Source: Nitrososphaeraceae archaeon (GTDB taxonomy: Archaea > Thermoproteota > Nitrososphaeria > Nitrososphaerales > Nitrososphaeraceae). Taken from it: a stretch of 9,312 nucleotides of DNA. The stretch spans positions 1 to 9,312 of the forward strand of contig JAICSL010000045.1 in assembly GCA_025936955.1 (NCBI GenBank), written 5' to 3'. The translations under genes and the position numbers were made by a program. A model generated the notes under the pieces. The model did no database searches, was not told where the DNA came from, and worked only from the letters and a program-made list of their open reading frames with translations. Of this stretch, positions 1 through 6,982 are shown piece by piece; positions within the stretch are counted from its first letter, which is position 1, and the number at the start of each line of letters is the position of its first letter.

Positions 1-50
1 AAGAAATCTTTAACGTTATAAATACACTAAACTACGTAAGTTCAATATAA

Positions 51-58
51 TATAAATA
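51..58 (+). promoter_or_regulatory. Candidate TATA box for pcn
   Basis: The AT-only octamer TATAAATA lies about 45-52 nt upstream of the GTG start of pcn. An archaeal TATA element places transcription start roughly 25 nt downstream, which would give a leader of about 20 nt. A second, similar element (TTATAAAT, 16-23) lies further upstream. Neither can be separated from AT-rich background by eye, so this is a tentative call. Confidence 0.35.
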
Positions 59-102
59 GCAATGTTTAAAATCCGTATTTACAGCCAATTGAATGAGTTA
101 GA

Positions 103-855
103 GTGGTGTTTGTAGCTAAAACAAAATCTCCAGATGAGTGGAGGGCAGTAACATCTGCAATTTCAACATTGGTAGACGAGGCAACGTTCGAGGCCAGTGT
201 GGAGGGTATTTCGTTTAGAGGGATGGATCCTTCTCATGTTGCCCTAATAGATATTCATTGGCCAAACTCTGCATTTGACGAGTATGATTGTGACGAGGTT
301 GTAAAATTTGGTGTTCGAGTTGATGAATTTTCGAGGCTAATAAAAAGGGCTGACAAAAAGGATTCCGTTGAGATTACTATGGGGCAAGATAGTATGCTCT
401 ATATCAAAATTTCTAGCGGATATAAGAAAGAGTATAAAATGAGATTAATTGAAAGTTCTTCAAGTTCTACTCCGTTACCAAAATTGAATTTCAATTGTAA
501 AATAGTCCTTGCATCTGGAGCCTTTGATAAAATTCTTTCAGATGTGCAAGTATTGTCCGAGTACATCTCCATCGATTCCAATAGTAAGACCGTTCAATTT
601 TCTGGAAAAGGAGATTCTGGAGAAGCAAATATAATTTTAGAGTCGACAAATGAAGGGCTCGAAGAACTAACTGTTAAGGAAGACAGTAAAGCGACATATA
701 GTCTAGACTATCTTTCTAAAATTATAAAGGCTATAAGTAACTCAGGGGGCACCATATCTGCAGAATATTCAAATAAAATGCCTTTAAGGTTAGAATTCCG
801 GGTTGCAAACGTAGGTCGAATTCATTTTTATCTGGCTCCTAGGGTACAGGACTAA
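103..855 (+). CDS. pcn: DNA polymerase sliding clamp (PCNA)
   Basis: This 250-residue protein has the normal length and full layout of archaeal PCNA, the ring-shaped homotrimeric clamp that encircles DNA and tethers polymerase, FEN1, ligase and other PIP-box proteins at the replication fork. Visible family features are the N-terminal domain with EGISFRGMDPSHVALID (residues 34-50), the inner-ring helix around FSRLIKRA (76-83), a Ser-rich interdomain connecting loop (about 116-128) that forms part of the PIP-box pocket, and the C-terminal FYLAPRVQD (242-250), close to the usual YLAP(K/R) ending. The start is a GTG, with a second GTG directly after it. The first is preferred because M-x-F-x-AKT is the usual thaumarchaeal beginning. 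No Shine-Dalgarno site is visible. The aspartate kinase follows after a short gap. Nothing is missing or broken. Confidence 0.96.
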   Translation: MVFVAKTKSPDEWRAVTSAISTLVDEATFEASVEGISFRGMDPSHVALIDIHWPNSAFDEYDCDEVVKFGVRVDEFSRLIKRADKKDSVEITMGQDSMLYIKISSGYKKEYKMRLIESSSSSTPLPKLNFNCKIVLASGAFDKILSDVQVLSEYISIDSNSKTVQFSGKGDSGEANIILESTNEGLEELTVKEDSKATYSLDYLSKIIKAISNSGGTISAEYSNKMPLRLEFRVANVGRIHFYLAPRVQD

Positions 856-891
856 AAACAAATTGGTTTCTACTCACAGTACTTGATGCTT

Positions 892-2298
892 ATGCGTCTT
901 GTAATGAAGTTTGGTGGTACTGCAATAGACTCCCCTGAGAAACTAATTCATGTTGCTAATCTGATTAAATTTCATTGTCAAAAGAAAGACAATCAGATCA
1001 TGGTGGTGGTCTCTGCTATTAGAGGAATAACTGATGGGATATTATTCTTAGCTAATAGTATTTCGAGGGGTGATAAGCTCTCCATTAGAGATTTTGTAGA
1101 TAATATAAAGAAAATCCATAACACTGTTCTTGACAAGGCTATCAATGACAAGGAATTAAGAAATAAAGCACACATGATTCATTCTAAATTAATTGATGAA
1201 TTGGAGCACATTTTAGATGGCATAGTTCTTTTGTCGGAGATCACACCTAAGTCTCTTGATTATCTATTGTCTTTTGGAGAAAGATTATCCACTCCATTAG
1301 TTTCTTTCGCATTACGAGATATTGGATTAAATGCACAATATATGACTGGAAAGGAAGCAGGAATTTTGACAGATTCTTCTTTTGGAGCGGCCAATCCACT
1401 TATAGATACAACTAAACTACGAGTGCTCAACAAAATAGAACCACTGCTAAACGAGAGAAAAGTCCCCGTTATTACCGGTTTCATTGGAGCAGATCAGAAT
1501 GGTAACATTACTACCTTAGGTAGGGGAGGTTCTGATTATACTGCTACCATAGTTGCTGCAAGCACAAATGCAGATGAAGTATGGCTCTGGAGCGATGTTG
1601 ACGGTCTTTTGACTGCCGATCCTAAAATTGTTAAAAATGCAAGAGTACTAAGAGAAATATCATTTGCTGAAGCAATGGAAATGGCCTTATTTGGGGCCAA
1701 ATATATGCATCCACGTGCGCTTGAACCAGTGATTATGAATAAAATCCCCCTTAGAATACGCAATACGTTTAATGTAAAAGACAGAGGAACGTTAATTCTA
1801 GAGGATCCAAGAAAGGTATCACAAAGAATCGTCAAGTCTATAAGCGCCATTCGACATACTGCATTAATCGACGTGGCCGGGGTAAGTATGGTGGGTGCTC
1901 CGGGGACTGCTGCTAAGATATTTGATTCTCTTGCTAGAAGTAGAATAAATATCATGATGATTTCCCAGAGTCCATCTGAATCTAGTATTTCCATGATTGT
2001 CCGAAAGAATGATTTGGATAGAGCAGTAACAACTATTGAATTGAATTTACTTGGAACCGTGATAAAACAGATAAACGTAAATGAGGATGTAGCAGTAATT
2101 GCGGCTGTCGGATCTGGCATGCGTGGTATTAAGGGAGTGGCTGCCAAAGTGTTTGGTGCTGTTGCAAAACGGAATATCAATGTCATAATGATTGCACAAG
2201 GATCTTCTGAGCTTAACTTAGCTTTTGCAGTTAACGATCGTGATTGTAGAGAAGCGGTAAATATTTTACATAATGAGTTTAAGCTTTACCAGAGTTAA
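892..2298 (+). CDS. Aspartate kinase with two ACT domains
   Basis: Aspartate kinase phosphorylates L-aspartate to L-4-aspartyl phosphate, the first step to lysine, threonine, methionine and isoleucine. The amino acid kinase domain starts with MKFGGTA (residues 5-11) and includes GRGGSDYTA (210-218) and WSDVDGLLTADP (233-244), the nucleotide- and substrate-binding signatures of the family. Two ACT domains follow: about 326-395 (GVSMVGAPGTAAKIF, NIMMISQSPSESSISMIV) and about 401-466 (GSGMRGIKGVAAKVF, NVIMIAQGSSELNLAFAV). Such domains bind lysine or threonine for feedback control; which ligand applies here cannot be read from the sequence. The frame stays open to a TTG at 883 with ATGs at 886, 892 and 904. 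I chose 892 because MRLVMKFGGT matches the usual start of archaeal homologues. The gene lies 36 bp after pcn without a clear TATA box, so co-transcription is plausible. The motif has Ala where KFGGTS is more usual. Product certain, start moderately so. Confidence 0.93.
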   Translation: MRLVMKFGGTAIDSPEKLIHVANLIKFHCQKKDNQIMVVVSAIRGITDGILFLANSISRGDKLSIRDFVDNIKKIHNTVLDKAINDKELRNKAHMIHSKLIDELEHILDGIVLLSEITPKSLDYLLSFGERLSTPLVSFALRDIGLNAQYMTGKEAGILTDSSFGAANPLIDTTKLRVLNKIEPLLNERKVPVITGFIGADQNGNITTLGRGGSDYTATIVAASTNADEVWLWSDVDGLLTADPKIVKNARVLREISFAEAMEMALFGAKYMHPRALEPVIMNKIPLRIRNTFNVKDRGTLILEDPRKVSQRIVKSISAIRHTALIDVAGVSMVGAPGTAAKIFDSLARSRINIMMISQSPSESSISMIVRKNDLDRAVTTIELNLLGTVIKQINVNEDVAVIAAVGSGMRGIKGVAAKVFGAVAKRNINVIMIAQGSSELNLAFAVNDRDCREAVNILHNEFKLYQS

Positions 2299-2591
2299 GC
2301 CTCAAGCTAAGCATTAAATAATGATTCGAAACAAGCACTATATAACAAGAAGCAAGTAATTAAACTCTAGTGATTCCAAAAGTTTTCCTATTGCTAATGT
2401 TAGAATAATATAATCTATGGCAGTTAATCAGAATCTTTATAACAATAGAAATTATACATTCTTCTACCGGATTTAATTTTATTGATGCTGGCCAGTAAAT
2501 GATGATTTTTAATTCTTTATGAATATAATTATGCCTATGCCTTTTTACTATGAGAAAGGGATAAATTGTATCTAATCTATTATTTTAAAAA
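2299..2591. other. Gene-free spacer between aspartate kinase and cobJ
   Basis: This is an AT-rich spacer with no open frame of note and no tRNA-like cloverleaf. It contains an 8-nt palindrome CTGGCCAG (2488-2495), a perfect box C sequence ATGATGA (2499-2505) without a D-box partner, a duplicated ATGCCT (2531-2542) and a candidate promoter for cobJ near its right end. No T-rich terminator follows the aspartate kinase directly. Confidence 0.6.
2560..2567 (+). promoter_or_regulatory. Candidate TATA box for cobJ
   Basis: GATAAATT is centred about 28 nt before the cobJ ATG, the spacing expected for a leaderless or nearly leaderless archaeal transcript. There is no Shine-Dalgarno sequence before the ATG (the preceding bases are TATTTTAAAAA), which supports leaderless translation. 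The match to consensus is imperfect. Confidence 0.3.
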
Positions 2592-3392
2592 ATGGGTAAA
2601 GGCAAATTATATGTGGTCGGTGTTGGTCCAGGCAGTCACGATCACATGACTTACAAGGCTAGACGTGCTATTGAGGAGAGTGAGATTATAATAGGATATG
2701 AGACTTATATTTCACTAATCGAGGATTTACTAGCAGGGAAAGAGGTTTATCGTTATGCTATGACTCAGGAGGTAGAAAGAGCAAACGAATCCATCAATTT
2801 TGCTGAAAAAGGAAAGACAGTATCCCTAGTATCTTCTGGAGACCCAGGCATTTATGGTATGATTGGTTTGATTTATGAAATTCTTGCTGAGAAAAAGTGG
2901 AAAAGACAGGAGGGCATCGATGTGGAATGTGTGCCAGGTGTTTCTTCTTTAAATTCTTGCTCAGCTTTAATAGGGTCGCCTTTGATGACGGATTTTGCTG
3001 TAGTTAGCATGAGCGATCTTCTTGTCCCGTGGAATATTATTGTAAAACGAGTCGAAGCAGCCGCTCTCGGGGACTATGTTACCGTAATCTATAATCCATC
3101 TAGTAAAAAGCGGATACATCAATTAATGGATACTAGGAAAATTTTTCTTAAATATAGAAAACCTGAAACCCCAGTAGCAATCGTAAAAGGCGCTTACAGA
3201 CAAAGCCAATCCATAGTTTTAACGAATCTTGAAAACATGTTAAACTATCAAAATATGCTTGGTATGATTACAACTGTGATCGTAGGAAATTCGTCAACTT
3301 TTAGCTATGATGGCCTCATGATAAATCCTAGAGGATATAAATCAAAGTACGAATTGGCCAATGAAATTTCTGCTGAAAAGAAGCGACAATAG
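2592..3392 (+). CDS. cobJ: Precorrin-3B / cobalt-factor III C17-methyltransferase
   Basis: CobJ/CbiH transfers a methyl group from S-adenosylmethionine to C17 of the corrin precursor during ring contraction in cobalamin (vitamin B12) synthesis. The 266-residue length is normal for the family. Signatures of the tetrapyrrole methylase fold are YVVGVGPGS (7-15), the SAM-binding SSGDPGIYGM (81-90), VECVPGVSS (111-119), and the CobJ-specific DFAVVSMSDLLVPW (134-147) with YNPSSKKR (167-174). The family assignment is firm. Because archaea generally use the cobalt-early (anaerobic) route, cobalt-factor III (CbiH type) is the likelier substrate, but that is inference. No other cobalamin gene is visible nearby, so it is an isolated pathway gene here. 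The start is an ATG with AT-rich sequence and no Shine-Dalgarno site upstream, so the message is probably leaderless. Confidence 0.93.
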   Translation: MGKGKLYVVGVGPGSHDHMTYKARRAIEESEIIIGYETYISLIEDLLAGKEVYRYAMTQEVERANESINFAEKGKTVSLVSSGDPGIYGMIGLIYEILAEKKWKRQEGIDVECVPGVSSLNSCSALIGSPLMTDFAVVSMSDLLVPWNIIVKRVEAAALGDYVTVIYNPSSKKRIHQLMDTRKIFLKYRKPETPVAIVKGAYRQSQSIVLTNLENMLNYQNMLGMITTVIVGNSSTFSYDGLMINPRGYKSKYELANEISAEKKRQ

Positions 3393-3691
3393 AAATTATG
3401 GTAAACCTGTAGCAGTTATGTTACTCGATACATTAAGAATACAATATTTATGATTCGAGACTCTTTTTGTTATTAGTAGTGAATACATGCATATTGCTCT
3501 ATTTTACTCGGATACATAGCCAATATTATTTAACTTGTTCATTGAAAATTATCGAAACGAGAACCAGATTTTTTATCGCTTTGAAAAGTCCAATCTTCCA
3601 GGGATCTGGGGTTGCGTCAAGAAGTTATACACAATTATATACTTCAGCACTACAGATACTTACTTATTCATATTAAGTGAAACAATTTTTC
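3393..3691. other. Convergent spacer between cobJ and tyrS
   Basis: This 299-bp AT-rich stretch separates two converging genes. It holds two short T-runs on the plus strand (3464-3468 and 3569-3574) that could end the cobJ transcript. I found no convincing gene or tRNA. A 69-codon TTG-initiated open frame is present, but its composition is unlike a real protein. On the minus strand after tyrS there is no T-run of five or more. Confidence 0.55.
3461..3471 (+). terminator. Possible T-rich terminator after cobJ
   Basis: The sequence CTCTTTTTGTT lies about 70 nt after the cobJ stop. Archaeal RNA polymerase can terminate at short U-rich tracts without a hairpin, and cobJ faces a convergent gene, so a stop is expected here. 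The tract is short and this call is weak. Confidence 0.25.
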
Positions 3692-4738
3692 TTAATCGTT
3701 GAAGTTTGGTATCTTATCACTAAAATGATCACGAATGGGTTGAATGATCCTGTTGATGTACACCGCTGTAGCTTTTTTCAAATCCAAAGGATGAATTTTC
3801 TTTTTAAGATAATCTCGTTCAACATCGTTATAGTTCATGTATGAAATATTACCTCCGAACCTAGATGGTCGTTCGATTACAAATTCAGAGAATTGATGAA
3901 AGATAATAAATCTAACCAGACTAAGTATGGGATTGTTCTCAGGATAAACAGGACAAAATGCCTTGTACACCTTGTCCTCAATTATTTTCTCAGTATCATG
4001 AATTGTAATTCCACTATCGGGTTTGCTTTTACTCATTTTACTTGATATTTTAATATCTTCTGATTTTTCACCTGCCAACCCTAGAATAGTAGGCTCGGAA
4101 AGACCAGGCAGCAAAGAATGGTGTACTGATATAGGGACTTTCCAACCGAGTTTAGGAAAAATTTCCCTGACAAGCATATGAATTTTTCTCTGGTCCATTC
4201 CTGCATGAACAATGTCTAAATCCAACGCCTTAATATCCACTGCCTGCATCAAAGGGTATATCAGTTGGGAGAAGTCGAGCTTCTCACTTTGTGTTCTTCC
4301 CATTATAGCAAGGGATCGCATAGTTCGTGACAAAGTCATGTGTTTGCTAAAACGAATGAAATTCTCCCAATAGTCGTTCGTGTTTTCATAGAGCTTGCTA
4401 CCTAATACAATTTGTACCTCAGGACAAAAAAACTTGAATGCATCATAATAATAATTTGAAAGCTCTCTTATTTTTTCCCAATTTCTATCCAATTTATTAT
4501 TAATAAATGTGTGCCAATCAGCTAAGAATACAGTACTGTGTACCTTAGCCTTAATAAAATCGTTTATTTTAAAACCTGTTAAAACTAAGCTTCCCAGATG
4601 CAACATGCCAGATATCTCGAGGCCGATATAATGTTTTGGATACGACACTGTTTCAAATATAAATTTTAATTCATCATAAGTAACAACCTCAATAGTAGGG
4701 TCGCGCATTATAAGATTTATTCGTTCTTCAATATCCAT
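3692..4738 (-). CDS. tyrS: Tyrosine--tRNA ligase (archaeal type)
   Basis: TyrRS is a class I aminoacyl-tRNA synthetase that charges tRNA-Tyr in the cytoplasm. In the 348-residue protein, HLGS (47-50) is the HIGH motif and KMSKS (234-238) the second class I signature. Tyrosine-pocket residues of the archaeal enzyme are present: Tyr37 in YIGLEISG, YPLMQAVD (Tyr161, Gln165, Asp168, equivalent to Y151/Q155/D158 of Methanocaldococcus jannaschii TyrRS) and GMDQRKIHM (180-188) with Gln183. This favours TyrRS over TrpRS. The short C-terminal part carries FGGN and IHPLDLKKA, as in archaeal homologues. An upstream in-frame TTG (4747) would add three residues; the ATG at 4738 is preferred because MDIEERI fits the family and a TATA-like element lies at leaderless spacing. 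It is transcribed divergently from the topoisomerase VI genes. Confidence 0.95.
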   Translation of the reverse strand: MDIEERINLIMRDPTIEVVTYDELKFIFETVSYPKHYIGLEISGMLHLGSLVLTGFKINDFIKAKVHSTVFLADWHTFINNKLDRNWEKIRELSNYYYDAFKFFCPEVQIVLGSKLYENTNDYWENFIRFSKHMTLSRTMRSLAIMGRTQSEKLDFSQLIYPLMQAVDIKALDLDIVHAGMDQRKIHMLVREIFPKLGWKVPISVHHSLLPGLSEPTILGLAGEKSEDIKISSKMSKSKPDSGITIHDTEKIIEDKVYKAFCPVYPENNPILSLVRFIIFHQFSEFVIERPSRFGGNISYMNYNDVERDYLKKKIHPLDLKKATAVYINRIIQPIRDHFSDKIPNFND

Positions 4739-4766
4739 ATGTTCCAAATTAATATTATGAAATGCC

Positions 4767-4774
4767 TATAAATG
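4767..4774 (-). promoter_or_regulatory. Candidate TATA box for tyrS
   Basis: On the minus strand this reads CATTTATA and is centred about 32 nt upstream of the ATG at 4738. That spacing predicts a leader of only a few nucleotides, matching the absence of a Shine-Dalgarno site and supporting the ATG rather than the TTG start. Confidence 0.4.
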
Positions 4775-4973
4775 TTAAACATCTGATAATGATATTTCAA
4801 ATGAAAATATAAATCCATAAAAACTCATTAATTCTCAGATTGCATCAATAGGAGCCAACTTTTGGTGGAGTAAAAGTGTATTATGGATTTAAATCGTTTA
4901 GTAAATTTCGCAGCAAGGTAATCCAATTATAAATAAAATTCAAATAGAAAGGTAAAATATTATAGTGTAAAAA

Positions 4974-4981
4974 GTTAAATT
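4974..4981 (+). promoter_or_regulatory. Candidate TATA box for top6B
   Basis: GTTAAATT lies about 25-32 nt upstream of the TTG start of top6B, the position expected for a leaderless transcript. A better consensus match, TTATAAATA (4927-4935), lies further upstream and would give a leader of about 45 nt. I cannot choose between them from sequence alone. Confidence 0.25.
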
Positions 4982-5005
4982 GAGTTATTCAGCAAAGCAA
5001 ATTAT

Positions 5006-6982
5006 TTGAAATCGAAAGTAGCGCTTAAACCAAAAGACTCATCGATCAGATCTAGACATTCATCTACCAATATTTTACAGGAGGATAAAAGAAGATTAAT
5101 ACGATATGACAGAAAAGCTGAATCAGAATTCTTTGTAGATAATTCGGCACTTGCTGGCTTTGCAGGTGAGCGTATACTTTACATGTCGGTTAGAGAGTTA
5201 ATCGAAAATTCTCTTGACTCTTGCGAAACGAATCGCATATTACCAAGTATTTCTGTGTCGTTAAAATTGATAGATCCAATTAATGATATGTGGTGTATTT
5301 CGTGTACGGATAATGGAGTTGGTATTCCGGCAGAAAAGGTTCCAGCTGCAGTCTGTTCGTTTTTGACATCTGGAAAATATGTAGAGAAACAGCAGCGAGG
5401 TCTGTTTGGTGTAGGTCTGAAAATGATTGCTGCGTTCTCTTCAAAGGATACTGACCATCCGTTGAGAGTGTGGTCTAAGTCTCCAGATGAGGGGACAGAA
5501 TATTATTTTGAACTTCGGACAGATATCGGTACTAATAAGCCGATTACACTTATAAAAAAAGCGCTGAAGGAGACTGAATCTTCCATGCGAGGCGAATGCG
5601 GATTTAAAATTGAAGCAATATTGCGTGCTCGACTATCACCAATAACAAAAAACAAGATTTATGATTATATCAATCAAACAAGTGTTGTCAATCCTTATTC
5701 TCACCTAGTCTTTGAGACTGATGAAGGAAAAGTAGTATTTAATAGAAATACAGAGATATTACCAAAGCCTGCAATAGAAGTATTACCGCATCCTGCTGAC
5801 ATGGATTTGAAAACTTTGAAAAAGGCAATTATAAATTTCATGAATCAGAAGACAACATTACAAGGTGTTTTGTGTAATCGATTTCAAAAACTATCCAGTG
5901 ATAAGGCTAGAGAAATCATCGGTTTAGCTGGAATAGAGACAAAACCTGCAGATAAATATGACGAACATGAACTGATAAGAGTTGTCAATATTTGCAAACA
6001 AACAAAATTTCAGGCTCCGAACACAGATCATTTGAGTCCTATAGGTGAAGAAATTTTAACTGCCGGGATGACCTCGGAGAATGTAATTGTTACACGAAAA
6101 GATCCAAATCCAACCGAGCAATCTAGAGCACAATTATCACTGAAAGCTTTAAAACCAGCTCTAACCGCCTACTCATCGAAGTCCGGTATTATCAACAATA
6201 GACCCACTATAGTTGAATGCGGAATTGCATATGGAGGTGATATAAATTCCTTTAAGCTGTATAGATTTGCAAACAAAATTCCTTTATTATATGATGAGGG
6301 TTCAGATGTCGCGAGAGAGGTGATGACCGAGGTAGAGATTAATAAAATGGGAATTTCAAAAAAGGAAGTAAAAGAGCAATTTTCAAATCAAGAGTCCAAG
6401 TCTGATAGAGCCATTGAACTACTTCCCATTCATATTTTCTTCCATATTTGCTCAACAAAAATTCCCTATAAGACCGCTGGAAAAGAGAGTATTGCTTCAG
6501 AACCGGAATTAAAAAAATACATGAAGTCTTGTTTAACAGATCTTTATAGGAAAGTAAGTGCCCAGATAAGAAGGGAATTGCGTGTAAAAGAAGCAGAAAA
6601 CCGTCTGCGACTATATAATCATTATATCCCCCTCATAATAAACGCCATTTCCGGATCAATAAGAATTAATTCAAAATCTCTTTATGATACTTTTAGCAAA
6701 CTGGCAGAAAAACATATCAATGGTGAAATGTCTGATAATCATGCGTTTAAGAAAATAATATCCACACCCAATACAACAGAATCAAAAGGATTGACAATGC
6801 TAGAAGGAGAAGGTTTAGAACGAAATCCAGATTTTATTAATAAGAATATAAAAGGAACGAAGGCATCAAGTAAAAATAAAGTAAAGTATGAAAGTAATAA
6901 AAGACGGAGTAAAAAAAAAGTGTTGACAAATGATCAAATAACAATGGACAGCTTTAATAAATCAAAAAGGAAAGAGAAATAG
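5006..6982 (+). CDS. top6B: DNA topoisomerase VI subunit B (ATPase)
   Basis: Subunit B is the ATP-driven clamp of topoisomerase VI, the type IIB enzyme (A2B2) that passes one duplex through another. The Bergerat (GHKL) ATP fold is shown by ELIENSLDS (64-72), DNGVGIP (102-108) and RGLFGVGLK (131-139). A helix-two-turn-helix insert follows at about 262-350 (TLQGVLCNRFQKLS, LSPIGEEIL). The transducer domain includes RPTIVECGIAYGG, RFANKIPLLYDEGSDV and KIPYKTAGKE (485-494), the segment that should hold the ATP-contacting switch lysine. At 658 residues it is longer than crenarchaeal homologues (about 530). The extra length is a C-terminal tail from about 590 rich in Lys, Ser and Asn, ending with the PIP-box-like QITMDSFN (644-651). 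The TTG start is the only usable one: the frame is closed by a TAA at 4976-4978 and the first ATG lies inside the ATPase fold. top6A follows directly after the stop in the same frame. Confidence 0.95.
   Translation: MKSKVALKPKDSSIRSRHSSTNILQEDKRRLIRYDRKAESEFFVDNSALAGFAGERILYMSVRELIENSLDSCETNRILPSISVSLKLIDPINDMWCISCTDNGVGIPAEKVPAAVCSFLTSGKYVEKQQRGLFGVGLKMIAAFSSKDTDHPLRVWSKSPDEGTEYYFELRTDIGTNKPITLIKKALKETESSMRGECGFKIEAILRARLSPITKNKIYDYINQTSVVNPYSHLVFETDEGKVVFNRNTEILPKPAIEVLPHPADMDLKTLKKAIINFMNQKTTLQGVLCNRFQKLSSDKAREIIGLAGIETKPADKYDEHELIRVVNICKQTKFQAPNTDHLSPIGEEILTAGMTSENVIVTRKDPNPTEQSRAQLSLKALKPALTAYSSKSGIINNRPTIVECGIAYGGDINSFKLYRFANKIPLLYDEGSDVAREVMTEVEINKMGISKKEVKEQFSNQESKSDRAIELLPIHIFFHICSTKIPYKTAGKESIASEPELKKYMKSCLTDLYRKVSAQIRRELRVKEAENRLRLYNHYIPLIINAISGSIRINSKSLYDTFSKLAEKHINGEMSDNHAFKKIISTPNTTESKGLTMLEGEGLERNPDFINKNIKGTKASSKNKVKYESNKRRSKKKVLTNDQITMDSFNKSKRKEK
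6969..6976 (+). promoter_or_regulatory. Purine-rich ribosome-binding candidate before top6A
   Basis: GGAAAGAG lies inside the last codons of top6B, six bases before the TTG of top6A. It matches the archaeal anti-Shine-Dalgarno only partly. Because the two genes abut, translational coupling could replace a strong site. Confidence 0.25.

Larger units (their letters stand above)
4739..5005. other. Divergent promoter region between tyrS and top6B
   Basis: This AT-rich spacer of 267 bp must carry promoters for both tyrS (leftward) and top6B (rightward). TATA-like elements are visible for each. No small gene, repeat or RNA is supported within it. Confidence 0.6.

Noticed and set aside
1536..2186. 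A 216-codon open frame antisense to the aspartate kinase
   Set aside because: It is a shadow of the kinase gene on the other strand; the kinase frame encodes well-conserved domains and the antisense product resembles nothing known to me.
2442..2455. ACAATAGAAATTAT occurs before cobJ and again at its stop codon (3386-3399)
   Set aside because: A 14-nt match of this base composition is expected about once by chance in a 9-kb AT-rich window.
2499..2505. A perfect box C sequence (ATGATGA) upstream of cobJ, suggesting a C/D small RNA
   Set aside because: No CTGA follows before the cobJ start and no complementary flanking stem is present.
3564..3609. CCAGAT and ATCTGG as a terminator stem between cobJ and tyrS
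   Set aside because: Only six base pairs across a loop of more than 30 nt, with no T-run after the second arm; indistinguishable from chance.
3467..3676. A 69-codon TTG-initiated open frame between cobJ and tyrS
   Set aside because: Its translation is low in charged residues and rich in Tyr, Leu, Ser and Thr, with no recognisable motif; the start codon is weak and there is no ribosome-binding site. It looks like chance in AT-rich DNA.
4783..4795. CTGA followed by ATGATAT upstream of tyrS, resembling an internal D'/C' pair
   Set aside because: No outer C and D boxes or closing stem could be found around it.
6980..6982. The UAG between top6B and top6A read as pyrrolysine
   Set aside because: Pyrrolysine use is not known in this archaeal group, no decoding genes are visible here, and subunits A and B are normally separate proteins.
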